A DNA stretch of 64,000 nucleotides, taken from Phymorhynchus buccinoides. Lineage: Eukaryota > Mollusca > Gastropoda > Neogastropoda > Raphitomidae. The DNA lies in assembly GCA_017654935.2 (NCBI GenBank), contig CM065711.1:27807807-27871806 (forward strand). The letters are read 5' to 3'. This document shows positions 32,915-44,869 of this stretch, in pieces. Every line of letters begins with the position of its first letter. Within the stretch, counting starts at the first letter, position 1. The notes under the pieces were generated by a model that saw only the letters and a program-made list of their open reading frames with translations, ran no database searches and was not told the DNA's origin. Position numbers and translations under genes: made by a program.

Positions 32915-35900
32915 GGGCGACGACTGAAACGTCAAGCGGAGACGCCGACCGCAGCACAGCAGCAGGCCTCAGCTCATCCTCCTCGGCAACGAAGGGTAAC
33001 CCCTTTCCCAAAGCTCCTGTCTCATCTAAGCCTTCTGCCCACTCATCAGTCCCACAGTCGTCAAAGAATCGCCCGGAAAACCAGCCATCATCGTCAGACC
33101 GTCGGCAAGAATCAGAGCAGCATCAAAAGAAGAGAAATGACTCTTCAGTGTCGGAGTCTCACACGGTGCAGATCGATTCGGAGGATTGTGGTTACAAACC
33201 AACGAGAAAAGAGAAGCCGGGTTTCGGAGGAAAACAAACAGGTTCTTTGTCGAAAGAAGCGTCGGATTCTTCGAAAAGAAAAACTGCGGATTCTACGCAA
33301 CGAATCCGAGCATCGGATTCTTTGGGGAACGAGACTCCTGATTCTTCGGAAAAGCAGTCTTTGGTTTCAACGGAGATGCGAGCGTCAAATTTGTCTAGTG
33401 GTGTGTGCGTCGGTGATGGTGGTGAAGATGGTTTATCGTCAAGGTCACTCAAGAACTCGCCTTCATTTTCTACACGAGGTACCGGGAATGCAGATACGTT
33501 GTTACCCTCTCCCGTGTCTGAAGGAGAGAAAAATGTCAGATTTCACCAGCCAATGGGTGATCAAGCCTCTTCAGAAATCGGGGTCGTTTCCGAAATAGAT
33601 TCTGAGAGTCTGCGACCATTGCAGAGCACGAGCAAGGGGTCTGTGGTCGAATCGTTTCAGATTTCTAGCGAAGATAGCATTGCCCAGAAAACAACGGCGG
33701 ATGCAGATTCGGAAGCGCAAGAACTGGGAAAGGATGCACCGTTGGCGAATGAGTATGATTCTGATTCCGTCTCTATCAACACGGATTTCTCTGAAAGTGT
33801 TCGGGAGCAAGGGGAAATAAGCGTGAACACACTCTCCAGCGATGCAGAAGAGGAACGTTCTGATAGAGTCGCTGACGCAGGGAAAACCAATGATGACAAT
33901 ACGATGAATGACGCATCAGAATTGTGGTACGACAAAGAGAACTTGGTCAGAAAATGCTCCGTCGTTTTGATCCGCCAAGAGAATATGCCGACGCTGAAGA
34001 GTGTCAAGAAATCAAGAGCGAAATCCCTCAACATTCCAACTGCTAAACTGCCGCTTAAAAGCTTGAGTGCAAAGCAATCACTGAAACCTTCAAACGCAAA
34101 GAAACCACCAAACAAAATATCAAACCCAAGACCAGTGCTCAAAAGTTCAAACGCGAAACGACCACTCAAAAGTTCAGGCACTAAAGCTCCACTCCAAAAC
34201 TCAAACTCCAAACCACCGGGCAAAAATCTGGTCGTAAAATTGCCGTTCAAAGGCTCGAAAGTTGAACCGCCCCTGAAATGTTTGAATGCAAAAGAACCGC
34301 TCAAAACTTCAAACACAAAATCATCACCGAAAACTTCAAATGCGAACGAACGATACTACTCTGCACAACAAAGGAGAAAAATTCAAAATCACAAAAAGTC
34401 GGAGAAGGAAATATCTGATGCTGCAACCGCTCATCTCACCACAGACTGTTTCGTTCTACTTTCTCGTGAAAACGTCCTGACAAAATACGAAAAGCGGAAA
34501 TCATCTAACAGAAAGTTTCCCATGGGAAAAACAGAGCCACAAGTGCGTTCAAACCAGAACAGATTGACCAAAATACCTTCGCTGAAAAGGTTGCAACAGC
34601 CGACTCCTTTGCGGGAGTGTTTTGTGCTTCTTAATCAAGAACTCGAGCCAACGTTGGCAATGCAACGCAGAGGGTTTCACACAAATTTGAAGCAGAACTC
34701 TCCGCAGAAAGAGAACCGAGCCTCTGCCATAGAGAAGCGTTCTTCAGCATTACTGAGCTCAAAACGCCAAACGAAGTCGAAATCGAATACCGAACAGCAA
34801 ATGACCGAATGTTTCGTTGTCATAAACCGCGATCAGCAGGAGTTGCCCAAGACAGACAAGTGCCCTCTGAAAACCAGGAGCACAAACTCCAAGCAGTTGT
34901 CTCCCTTGCGTAGCCGGAGCGAAAATTCCAGAGCTAAAGCGCCGTCCAGTGTTTGGGGTCTGAAAGACTGCAGTGTGGTGCTGGAACAAGGGAGGTCAGT
35001 GGGGGGAAAGAAACAGTCGGTGTTGTCCAAAACTGTGGCATCGAGCAACAAAACCAAACAGCCGAGCTCCCTGGTTGAGAGCAGAACGCTTCGAGGCATA
35101 TCGTCTGGAAGAGGATCCAGAGGCGAGGATCGTATGAAGGGTTGTGTAGTGGTCCTATCCCTAGCGGAACCTGAAACAAGAAGCACAACAAAATCACTGG
35201 AAAGGAGACACAGGGATACCAGTACGCTTGCTCATTCTCCGGCAGAAAATTCCCTGGCCCAGCGGTTAATTTCCCACGGGAAATTGGCTCACGGGAAAAA
35301 CAACCTTTCCCGCGGGAATTCCAGCGCAGCAGCTTCCGCACCAGATTCTACGCTGGATAGCAGCAATGTGGGAAAAAGGACGTCCAGGACTGAACAACCG
35401 TCAGCCAATGAATCCCTTTTACGTGAAACGGCGGAGCAAAAATCTACAAGAAAATACTCGACTGTGGAAAATGTGAAAGCAGGTGCGCCAAGGAATCTGC
35501 GAGACTGTTACGTTTCTGTCTCAGTTCTGAGCAGTCCTAACGCGAGAAGTGGGAAGCCCATTGAGAGGAACGAAGCGAAGCGTTTTTCTCCTGGTACGAA
35601 TACCGTCGAGGAAAGGGCAATTAGAAGGGGGACAACTCAGAAATCTTTGCCAACATCATCAGCGGAAAAATCGCCAGAAAAGAAGAGAGGCGTAAATGAT
35701 GGAAAAACTTGCAAAGAAAGTTATGAGGTTTACCGATCAGCTACATACGACATCACTTTGAAAAGGTGTGTCATAGTTCTGACGCATTTAGAACAAGAGT
35801 CCACAGGTGGTGAAATTTGTTTTTCGTCTGGGGATAGATGTGTTGTAGGGAGCCCTTCATCGAAACGATCCTCTCTTCCTGAAAGAAGGAGAAGAGCTGC

Positions 35901-37149
35901 CGAAAAAGAGGCTGCCCCCGAGGACAGTCCAGTCTCTGAAAGACATACAAGAAAACTAGAAGAATTGGAAAAAGCATCAGCGCCTCAGAAGAGAAAAACT
36001 ATGGCATTGCAAGAAGAGGCTGAGCTTAGGAAAAGAGGGAGACGGACGGAGAACGTTGACTCTACAGAAGCTGCTAAAACCTTTTCTATGCATTCTTCTG
36101 ATTCCTCCCAAACGGATGCTGCTTCAAGAAGAAAACCAGTCACTGTTGAAGGGGATCAAAGATCTACACAAACCGTCGAGTCTGCGCCTAAGAAAAGGGG
36201 GAGACCTGCCCAAAACATTGCATCGGCAGAAGTTTCTGAAATTACTGGTAGAGAGTCAATGCCCGCGAAAAGAAAGCCCCGAAGACCTGCCAAGAATATC
36301 GGATCAGCGGAGGGAAGCGCCAAAACTTCTTCGTTGACTTCACCTTCTGTTCGAGACAAGAGAGGACGAGCCGCCACGAAGAACACCGAAGCTGATATTG
36401 GGAACAACGCTCCACCGTCCACCAAGAAACGCAGACAATCCAAAAACAAATCTGTCGCAGACAACGGGACTCAAAATAGAGCGGGGAAAAACGGTGCTCA
36501 GGATTTGAACACTATGATGTTGGCTGCTGGTTTATGGGTGTCGCCACTTTCTTCCGACAGCACGATCGAAAACAATGGAACGGAATCTACCAAAGAGGGA
36601 GCAACTTCGTCAAAGACGACTTCTCCAGTTGCTACTACTAGCAGCAGTAGTACTTTTTCGAAAAAACCTGCCGGTCTCTCAAATATTCTTCCCGGCAAGG
36701 CCGAAAAGCAAAAGCAGAAACGAGGCCGTGCTAAAAAATCGCAGAAAAACGCCAGCAAAAATTCGTCAAAAGAAAGCGGCGCCAACAAAGAGATGCCGCT
36801 CTTCGCATCGAAAGAAAGCGATATGGAGAAAGAATCGACGTCGGTTTCGTTGGAAAAGGCTGCCTCCGAATCGAATTCCGACGTGCTGTTTGTCGGTGAG
36901 GACTTCTTCGTTATCGAAGAGCAGAGCGATTTCGAGGACAGCGACGACGAAGGAGCGATTAAGGAGAAAGAAAAGGGAAGTGAAAAGACGGACAGACGAA
37001 AAGAGAAAGAGAAAGAGAAACCAAGCGGTGAAAAAGGAGAGAAGAGCGGTAAGACGACCGCGGGAAAAGAAGAGTGTGCTGTCGCCGTCAACTTGGACGA
37101 AGCGGACGGAAGTATGTACATGCAGTTGCTTCCCTTGAAAGACGATTAA
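32915..37149 (+). CDS. large last exon of unrecognised gene: disordered protein with repeated CVVL motifs and AT-hook-like motifs
   Basis: Acceptor TTGTATGTCTTCAG at 32901-32914. GG completes Gly with G of 26458, then 1,410 codons run to TAA at 37147-37149. The ATG at 32905 lies in the intron and is probably not used. The protein is Ser/Lys/Asn-rich and looks disordered. A motif recurs with its Cys codon at 33955 (KCSVVLIRQENMP), 34447 (DCFVLLSRENVL), 34618 (ECFVLLNQELEP), 34810 (ECFVVINRDQQELP), 34969 (DCSVVLEQG), 35143 (GCVVVLSLAEPE), 35506 (DCYVSVSVL), 35767 (RCVIVLTHLEQE) and 37075 (ECAVAVNLDE); the usual step is 53-64 codons. Hydrophobic V/L runs beside acidic residues resemble SUMO-interacting motifs, as does FFVIEEQSDFEDSDDE near 36904. 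PKKRGRPAQN (36187), KRKPRRPAKN and KRGRAKK resemble AT-hooks. A nuclear, DNA- or SUMO-binding role is inference only. Confidence 0.85.
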
Positions 37150-37496
37150 ATCCACGGATGCTTCTCTTCAGGCACAATGTCTGAATTCAGGTTTTTTTAG
37201 TGTTTTTTTTACGTGGCTTCTGCCCGAACTTCAGGATTGTAAAAAAAAAAAAATTGGAGCAATCTCCCTTCCCATTCTCACCTACCCAGGGGAGTTAATT
37301 AGAAAGAGAGTTTTCCCCCTTTGTTCAATTTCGTTTTTTCTCCTCTGTCAGCCTCACTATTTCATTCTTTGATTAACCATATCTTGTCCATATCTCCATG
37401 TCTTAGCTTTGTACTTGTGCTTCAAGGAGATCCTCGAAAATAACATTTCTAAGGGGGCAGGGCTTCTGATCTTTTCCCCGCTTAAGTTAAAGGGGC
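37150..37496 (+). other. 3' UTR region of the large exon gene
   Basis: T-rich sequence after the stop, ending at a TTAA MITE. No clear AATAAA seen. Confidence 0.4.
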
Positions 37497-37879
37497 ACCC
37501 TGACGGATGAGTTTTTGCAAGAAACACGTCGAGGTCACCAGAAAGACAGCCTTTTGAAGGATCGGAACACTCACTTTGCTCTGGTTTCCTAGAAATCAAA
37601 ACGTCAATTCCTCCTTGGCGGAGATGCCGGAGAGAGAAGCCATTTTGGATGGGGTGGGTGGAGGCCACTCATTGTGGTTGAAGCTTTTTATTTTTTTTGT
37701 TACATGCTTTCTCTTTCACTGAAAGAATTTGACTTCCAGTACCTCCGCCAAGGAGGAATCGCCAATTTCACTGTTTGATTTCTAGGAAATCAAGAGTGTT
37801 GCGATATCTGTAAAGGGTGTTTTCCTGGTGATCTCGACACGTTTCTTGCAAAAACTCATCCGTCAAGGTGCCCCTTTAC
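37497..37879. mobile_element. TTAA MITE family C
   Basis: TTAA-AGGGGCACCCTGACGG to GGTGCCCCT-TTAC (right target base changed). Confidence 0.8.
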
Positions 37880-38694
37880 GGGATACGCTCACCCCCTGTT
37901 TAGGATTTTAATGGGTCACCCCCAGATGAAAATTTCTGCGCGATGCAGTAGAATTTTAGATCTAGCCTAGACAGGTGTGGCAGAAAGGTCTAACAGAAGA
38001 TTGAAATGCGAAGAACGTCATTAACTTACTGATAAGTAACGGTTGTGTTCACGCACGCGTCATCATTTCAGTGCGTCATCTCACCCCCTAAATGAGATTT
38101 TAAAGGATAAATCTCACGCAGTTTTCAGATTCTAGGGGGTGATTTGAGAGCTGTAGTGCGTAAATACGCACAATCTGTACGTTTTCAGAAGCCATGTAAG
38201 GGGGCATTGCCTCCCCCCCCCCCCCCCCCCCCCCCCCTTACCTCCTTTACCTCCCAACAGGAATGCTGCCCCAGTGACCTGCCAGGGTCTAGGTAACTAG
38301 GCGGAGGTATTTCACGTGAGTCATGACTCGCATCGTCACAATCGCATCGCATTGACAGCGAATCGTATGTAGTGTAGCAAGCCCTTAAGACGGTGATGGA
38401 TTTATAATATTCACAGTCTGCGTATGGATATCATTAGTGATGGGACCGGGACCTTTAGCTTTAGTTTAATCTGTTCAACAAATTTATTTGTTCGCGTGAA
38501 TGATAATGCGATTCTGTGAGTATGTGTGGTGTCTATGAGTGTGCATGTCTGTGCATGTGTGGACTAATGCGTGTGAGATTGTGTGCAACCCTTTTTTTAT
38601 GTTTTTCTTACAATTTATATTTTGGATCGCTTGCATGGGTATGTCTGTGCATTTATATCTGTGATTTTCTTCATTCAATGATATGTGTATTATA
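37880..38694. other. no gene; C-run
   Basis: C-run at 38213-38237 and loosely repeated TCACCCCCTxxxTxxGATTTTA at 37909 and 38090 in the same orientation. Nothing else assigned. Confidence 0.4.
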
Positions 38695-39537
38695 CAGGGT
38701 TCCCACAAGTCCTTGAAAACTTGAAAAGTCCTGGAATTTGTTCTTTGTCTGCTAACCAGATTCTGAACTTTCAAGATAGCAAAACCAAAACTTGATCTCT
38801 TTAAGATATGCTTAGTAAAATTAAAAGTTAATTCTTATTTGTTTGTATTTTAATTCAAACTTTTGACCGCCTGATATTGCAACAGCAGACAACCATCCTA
38901 CTGCATGTGGACTTTTGGTGTGTGCAGTGTTTTGTGTGTTTCAAATCATCAGATTACTTCGACATTGGCACACCTCCTATGTTAATGCTTACTAGAGGTG
39001 GGGGGGAAAACCGGTTTGAACCGAAAAAATGGTGCTAAACTTTCGCGGTTCGAAAAACCGGTTCGAGTTGCTGTGAACCGGTTTTTTTAACTGCAATCTG
39101 AAAGTAAGTTTTTCTTAGAATAACGCATTCTTTTCGAAAAACAACACTGATTCTCAGCGCAGATTGGGTGTTTTGTAAACCAAGAGTAGGCTGTTTCTAG
39201 TTTGTGGTGGTGTATGGCTTTGACTTTGACTGAGTGTTGAGTTGAGTGTGTGTGTGTGTCATAAGTCATAAGTTTCTTATTGTGTGTGTGTGCGTGCGTG
39301 TGTGTGTGTGCGCGTGCGCGTGCGTGCGTGTGTGAATATTCTGACAAATAAATATGTGTTTGCATAGGTGAAACTAGTGATGCGAGTACTGGTACCGGTT
39401 CGAATAGGTTTTTTTTTTACCGGTTCTCAACTCTAATGCTTATTATCCATATTACAAGCAGACTTTTTAGTCCTTGAAATTTACTAGCATGGTTCTGGAA
39501 AAGTCCTTGAATGTTTCTTTAAGAGATCTGTGGGAAT
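38695..39537. mobile_element. hAT-like non-autonomous element with nested palindromic piece
   Basis: CAGGGTTCCCACAAGTCCTT at left and GAGATCTGTGGGAA at right, with AGTCCTTGAAA repeats near both ends, as at 2832-3563. Between about 39005 and 39425 lies a second element with AACCGGTTYGAACCG-type ends and a TG/CG microsatellite. Confidence 0.55.
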
Positions 39538-40350
39538 AATAATAATAATAATTGTACATTTATATAGCGCTTTACCTCAGATGAGCCCAAAGCGCTTTAC
39601 AATCAATGATTCATCAATAGACAACAAAAACAGCATTCAAGAGTGACACCAGCCAGCAACAGCGCATATTCAAAGCAACCTCTCTCTCTCTCTCTCTAAC
39701 ACACACGCACACGCACACGCACACGCACACACTCACACACACGCACACACATAAACACACACATTAATCGAAGCCAACTCATTCATACCCCATTCGGGAA
39801 CACTGTATATAATATCTATAATTATGCTCTGCATGCGTTTTGCTTGCGCGTGTGCGTGTGTATGTGCACATGTGTGTGTGTGTGTGTGCTTGTAATGATA
39901 TATGCCTTTTATTCGTTTTTAATGTTCTAATGATATTGTAAAGCGCATAGAGCTTAAAGGTATGCGCTATGTAAATCTTCTTAATAAATAATAATAATAA
40001 TAATAATAAACGGATATTTATATAGCGCTTTTTATCGAGCACAAAGCCCTTTACAATCAGTATTGAAACACTCACACACGCACGCACACGCAAAACAGAC
40101 ACACACGCACATACGTGAACGCGTTCTTGCACACAGACATACACACACATACCCACGCACATTTCATCAAACACACAGAAAACACATTCTCACTGAAACG
40201 CACACAAACTTACTCAAGCATACACTTGTACAAAACACGCGCACACGCACGCACACACATACACACACACGCGCACTCACATACACAAATAATCTATCGA
40301 CCATCTTCTGGCGCCGTGTATTTTTCGACGTTGGTTGTCCCTTGCACCTC
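39538..40350. repeat. AAT/AC microsatellites and SINE-tail modules
   Basis: TATATAGCGCTTTACCTCAG and AAAGCGCTTTACAATCA (39555-39605), then ACACGC runs; a second module AACGGATATTTATATAGCGC at 40010 is copied at 53390-53650 with the same ACACAC tract. Confidence 0.7.
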
Positions 40351-40365
40351 AACTGACAAGAACTA

Positions 40366-41618
40366 CAGTGGACTCTCCCTTATAAGACCTCCCATTATGA
40401 CTCCCTCCCACATAAGACCTACTTCTCTGAGACATTGCCCTTCTGTGTAAGTATTAAAATTACCTCCCTTACAAGACCCTCCCTTATAAGACCTCCCATT
40501 ATGACTCCCTCCCACATAAGACCTACTTCTCCGAGACATTGCCCTTCTGTGTAAGTATTAAAATTACCTCCCTTACAAGACCCCTCCCTTATAAGACCTC
40601 CCATTATGACTCCCTCCCACATAAGACCTACTTCTCTGAGACATTGCCCTTCTGTGTAAGTATTAAAATTACCTCTCTTATATTAGACCCCTCCCTTATA
40701 AGACCTCCCATTATGACTCCCTCCCACATAAGACCAACTTTTCTGAGACATTGCCCTTTGTAAGTATTATAATTACCTCCCTTATATTAGACCCCTCCCT
40801 TATAAGACCTCCCATTATAAGACTCCCTCCCACATAAGACCTACTTCTCTGAAACATTGCCCTTCTGTGTAAGTATTAAAATTACCTCCCTTATATTAGA
40901 CCTCTCCCTTACAAGACCTCCAAAAATCATCCAAAATGAGGTCTTATAAGGGAGGTAATTTTAATACTTACAAAGAAGGGCAATGTCTCAGAGAAATGCA
41001 GTGGAACCTCCCTTATAAGACCTCCAAAAATCATCCAAAATGACGTCTTATAAGGGAGGGGTCTTAACAGGGAGGTAATTTTAATACTTACAAAGAAGGG
41101 CAATGTCTCAAAAAATACAGTGGAACCTCCCTTATAAGACCTCCAAAAATCATCCAAAATGAGGTCTTATAAGGGAGGGGTCTTATAAGGGAGGGGTCTT
41201 ATAAGGGAGGGGTCTTATAAGGGAGGGGTCTTATAAGGGAGGGGTCTTATAAGGGAGGGGTCTTATAAGGGAGGGGTCTTATAAGGGAGGGGTCTTATAA
41301 GGGAGGGGTCTTATAAGGGAGGGGTCTTATAAGGGAGGGGTCTTATAAGGGAGGGGTCTTATAAGGGAGGGGTCTTATAAGGGAGGGGTCTTATAAGGGA
41401 GGGGTCTTATAAGGGAGGGGTCTTATAAGGGAGGGGTCTTATAAGGGAGGGGTCTTATAAGGGAGGGGTCTTATAAGGGAGGGGTCTTATAAGGGAGGGG
41501 TCTTATAAGGGAGGGGTCTTGAGAGGGAGGGGTCTTGAGAGGGAGGGGTCTTATAAGGGAGGGGTCTTATCAGGGAGGGGTCTTATAAGGGAGGGGTCTT
41601 ATAAGGGAGGTTCCACTG
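40366..41618. mobile_element. P1 MITE cluster expanded into repeats
   Basis: Starts CAGTGGACTCTCCCTTATAA and ends GGGAGGTTCCACTG. The left part holds five about 104-bp units (TACTTCTCTGAGACATTGCC ... CCCTTATAAGACCTCCCATT). Confidence 0.85.
41160..41610. repeat. 16-bp satellite, about 28 copies
   Basis: Unit AAGGGAGGGGTCTTAT, nearly perfect, derived from the P1 end sequence (GGTCTTATAAGGGAGG). A few units near 41521 read TTGAGAGGGAGG. Confidence 0.95.
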
Positions 41619-41847
41619 TATTTTTTCCCAAGTGCGCATGCGTTGATTTAACGTAGAAGATCACCGACTGTGATATAAACTTTGAAAGTAAGCAAACACA
41701 TGGCAGGGTGCTTGGCAGTGAATGTCTTTGCATTTGGTGGGAGTGTAGATTGATGAACTGGGCGATTGTATTGGAGAGAGGAGGTTAATGGTGTTTATGG
41801 AGTTTGAATCGCAAGCCTGTATTGTTGTGCGACTTAAAATAGTGATA
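41619..41847. other. no feature recognised
   Basis: Spacer between two P1 clusters. Confidence 0.4.
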
Positions 41848-42653
41848 CAGTGGAAGCTCCCTTATAAGACCTCCCATTATAAGACTCCCTCCCATGTAAG
41901 ACCTACTTCTCTGAGACATTGCCCTTCTTTGTAAGCATTAAAATTACCTCCCTTATAAGACCCCTCCCTTTTAAGACCTCCCATTATAAGACTCCCTCCC
42001 ATGTAAGACCTACTTCTCTGAGACATTGCTCTTCTTTGTAAGCATTAAAATTACCTCCCTTAAAGACCCCTCCCTTAAAAGACCTCCCATTATAAGACTC
42101 CCTCCCATATAAGACCTACTTCTCTGAGACATTGCTCTTCTTTGTAAGCATTAAAATTACCTCCCTTTTAAGACCCCTCCCTTAAAAGACCTCCCATTAT
42201 AAGACTCCCTCCCATATAAGACCTACTTCTCTGAGACATTGCTCTTCTTTGTAAGCATTAAAATTACCTCCCTTTAAGACCCCTCCCTTAAAAGACCTCC
42301 CATTATAAGACTCCCTCCCATATTAGACCTACTTCTCTGAGACATTGCTCTTCTTTGTAAGCATTAAAATTACCTCCCTTAAAGACCCCTCCCTTAAAAG
42401 ACCTCCCATTATAAGACTCCCTCCCATATAAGACCGACTTCTCTGAGACATTGCTCTTCCATTAAAATTACCTCCCTTAAGACCCCTCCCTTAAAAGACC
42501 TCCCATTATAAGACTCCCTCCCATGTAAGACCTACTTCTCTGAGACATTGCTCTTCTTTGTAAGTATTAAAATACCCCCCCCTTGTAAGACCCCTCCCTT
42601 ATAAGACCTCATTTTGGGTGATTTTTGGAGGTCTTATAAGGGAGGTTCCACTG
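41848..42653. mobile_element. P1 MITE with about 105-bp internal tandem array
   Basis: CAGTGGAAGCTCCCTTATAA to GGGAGGTTCCACTG; inside, seven units each carrying TTCTCTGAGACATTGCTCTT, TTTGTAAGCATTAAAATTAC and CTCCCTTAAAGACCCCTCCC. Confidence 0.9.
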
Positions 42654-42867
42654 TAGTTGAATTGATGCCAACCATACAAGTTTGTGTGTGTGTGTAACAA
42701 TGCATATCTTTTAGAATGTCAAACAAATTCTGTTTGTAATATAGTATATCTTATAATAAATGTAATAGTAATACACATCTTTCATATCAAACAAGGTTGG
42801 GTTTTGTGTGCGTGTGTGTGTGTGACAAAACATATCTTGGTATACAGAAAAAAATTCATGCTAGTGG
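42654..42867. other. TG-rich spacer
   Basis: Two GTGTGTGTGTG-containing segments flanking ACAATGCATATC; nothing assigned. Confidence 0.4.
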
Positions 42868-43045
42868 CGGTACCATAGCCGATGAGGTTTAACCGAGGCG
42901 TGGTTACCGCTACACCTATCTGTATTGTTAAAAAATCGGGACTTTACTGGAGTTGCACTGCCTCCAGTATTGTTCCCACCATCTTTGTATTTACAAATGT
43001 CCCATATGTGTCTGTTCCAGACCGAGAGGACGTAAAGCACCATTT
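42868..43045 (+). mobile_element. S5 SINE-like copy (+)
   Basis: GGTACCATAGCCGATGAGGT, TTTACTGGAGTTGCACTGCC, TGTCCCATATGTGTCTGTTC. Forms an inverted pair with 43190-43390. Confidence 0.75.
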
Positions 43046-43123
43046 TTATTTTTTATTCAAAACATGTCTTGCAATATCTGTATCTATATTAAAATCTTCT
43101 TTTCCGTTTAAATCTATAATTTC

Positions 43124-43390
43124 AAATGCCTCATATGTCCATTTGATCCAGAGGGCGTAACACTCCTATTTTTCTCTCTCTCTCTCGACGAAAATGGTGT
43201 TTTACGTCCTCTTGGTCTGAATCAGACACATATGGGACATTTGTAAATACAAATATGGTGGGAACAATACTGGAGGCAATGCCCGGAGGCAGTACGAAAC
43301 CAGTAAAGTCCCGATTTTTTTAATTAATACAGATAGGTGTAGCGGTAACCACGCCTCGGGTAAACCTCATCGGCTATGGAACCGCTACAA
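43124..43390 (-). mobile_element. S5 SINE-like copy (-) and flank
   Basis: Inverted S5 from 43190; the flank AGAGGGCGTAACACTCCTAT resembles the element end at 31077-31132. Confidence 0.7.
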
Positions 43391-43410
43391 ATAAGTTGAT
43401 GAATAACACT

Positions 43411-43486
<76 letters not shown>
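43411..43486. repeat. CT dinucleotide tract
   Basis: Continuous (CT)n of about 76 bp. Confidence 0.95.
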
Positions 43487-43489
<3 letters not shown>

Positions 43490-43744
43490 ACATTTGTTTG
43501 AATTAAGTATTAAACAAGTTTATTGCTTTTGTTTGTTTATGTTTACGCGGTGTACATAGAAACGCATACCTATGTTTTGATTATTTAGTGTTGTGTTGAA
43601 CGTAAATATTAGTGTTTTTTTCTTAAATTTTATGAGTTCTTCATTTCATATTCCAAATACAAACTGCTATGTTTGAGTTTTTTTCATACAGATGAGAATT
43701 CTGTTACACAGACTTTTGTGGGGGGTGAAGTATTATTAATATTT

Positions 43745-43962
43745 GGTACTTTATAGTCACAGAAGCATCTCTGTGAAATTCGGGTTGTTCCCACCTGGAG
43801 AGCGCGTCGCAGCCAGAGAAACCATTTGAAAAATAGGGTTTTTTTGCATGCGATTTTTGTGTGATTGATGAGTAAGGAAAGGGGTGGGTGGGTAAATTTT
43901 GATCAAATGACAACTTTTTCGTTGCCACTGGGTTTAACGTGTGCTAAATGCATGGGCACACG

Positions 43963-43993
<31 letters not shown>

Positions 43994-44105
43994 TTATTCA
44001 GACTGTAAGGCCTAGTGCAAAGTGAGAGGAAAAATCCCCTGTACCCAGGTTCGAACTCGGGTTTAGTTGACGCGAAACGAACGCGCTACCACTGTGCCAC
44101 TCCAC
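43745..44105 (-). mobile_element. tRNA-derived SINE, S1 variant (-)
   Basis: Head at 44105: GAGTGGCACAGTGGTAGCGC with B box CGAGTTCGAACCTGG; body ends at TATAGTCACAGAAGCATCTC near 43752. The head differs from S1, the tail block is shared. Confidence 0.75.
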
Positions 44106-44176
44106 ACCTGAGTAGGGAGGGGAGGATAAAAGAGTGCAAGGAAATAAATGGTGGGGGATGGAGGGCGGGTTCTCCA

Positions 44177-44795
44177 GGGTTCCCACTGTCCTTACAGGTG
44201 CTTATAGGTTTTTATTTGTGGATGGGCCTCATAAGGCCTTATACTTATAGGTGCTTATATTTAACCTATCGGTCCTTACAGAAAGTACTTAGGTCCTTAT
44301 GGATAACAAAAAGTCATAATGTTTTTGCAAAGGACGAAAAAAAAATCCGAAGTGTGCACATTTAGTCTTAAACCTTTGAACAATGACATAGATTTTGACC
44401 GCATTTGGGTCCAATCGTGTTCAGAATGAAGTGGAAGTGGAGCAGACGACATAAGTATAACAAGGGAGGTAAATCACCGAACTCGCTCAATGAGCCTGAC
44501 CAGAAGTAACCGGTCGACAACGTTGCCGCGTTCTCATGAAGAAAGCAAGATGCCAGGAAAATGCTCTTTCCAAGATCGCTGGTTAAAAGACGGTGATTAT
44601 AAGTACTGGATTAGGACAGACAAAGATCCCAGGAAGGCGCAATGTTTTGTGTGCGCTATATCACTGAACTTGGCATCAATGGGCACAGATTTTTAGAGAA
44701 TTTTCTTTAGGCTCCAGACGGTTTACGTCCTTATGAGAAGTGAATTGGTGCTTATAAGGTCCTTATATTGTAAAAGATCTGAAGGGTGGGAACCC
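44177..44795 (+). mobile_element. hAT-like element with BED-finger head
   Basis: CAGGGTTCCCACTGTCCTTA at left, GGTGGGAACCCTG at right; ATAGGTGCTTATA-type repeats near both ends. Frame from 44550: MPGKCSFQDRWLKDGDYKYW, then DKDPRKAQCFVCAISLNLAS-MG, a BED-finger pattern, stopping at TAG 44694-44696. Only the finger remains. Confidence 0.7.
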
Positions 44796-44869
44796 TGTTC
44801 TCAATGTGTAGGGAAAGACGCTTGCATCGACTTCAAATATGTCAGACTTTTTGTGAAGCATGATCAAAG

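Noticed and set aside
32876..33598. 240-codon frame overlapping the large exon, and other overlapping frames on both strands up to 37155
   Set aside because: Shadow frames of the 1,410-codon exon; no independent support.
40366..42653. CRISPR-like regular repeats
   Set aside because: Units are adjacent without unique spacers and derive from MITE ends in a eukaryotic genome.
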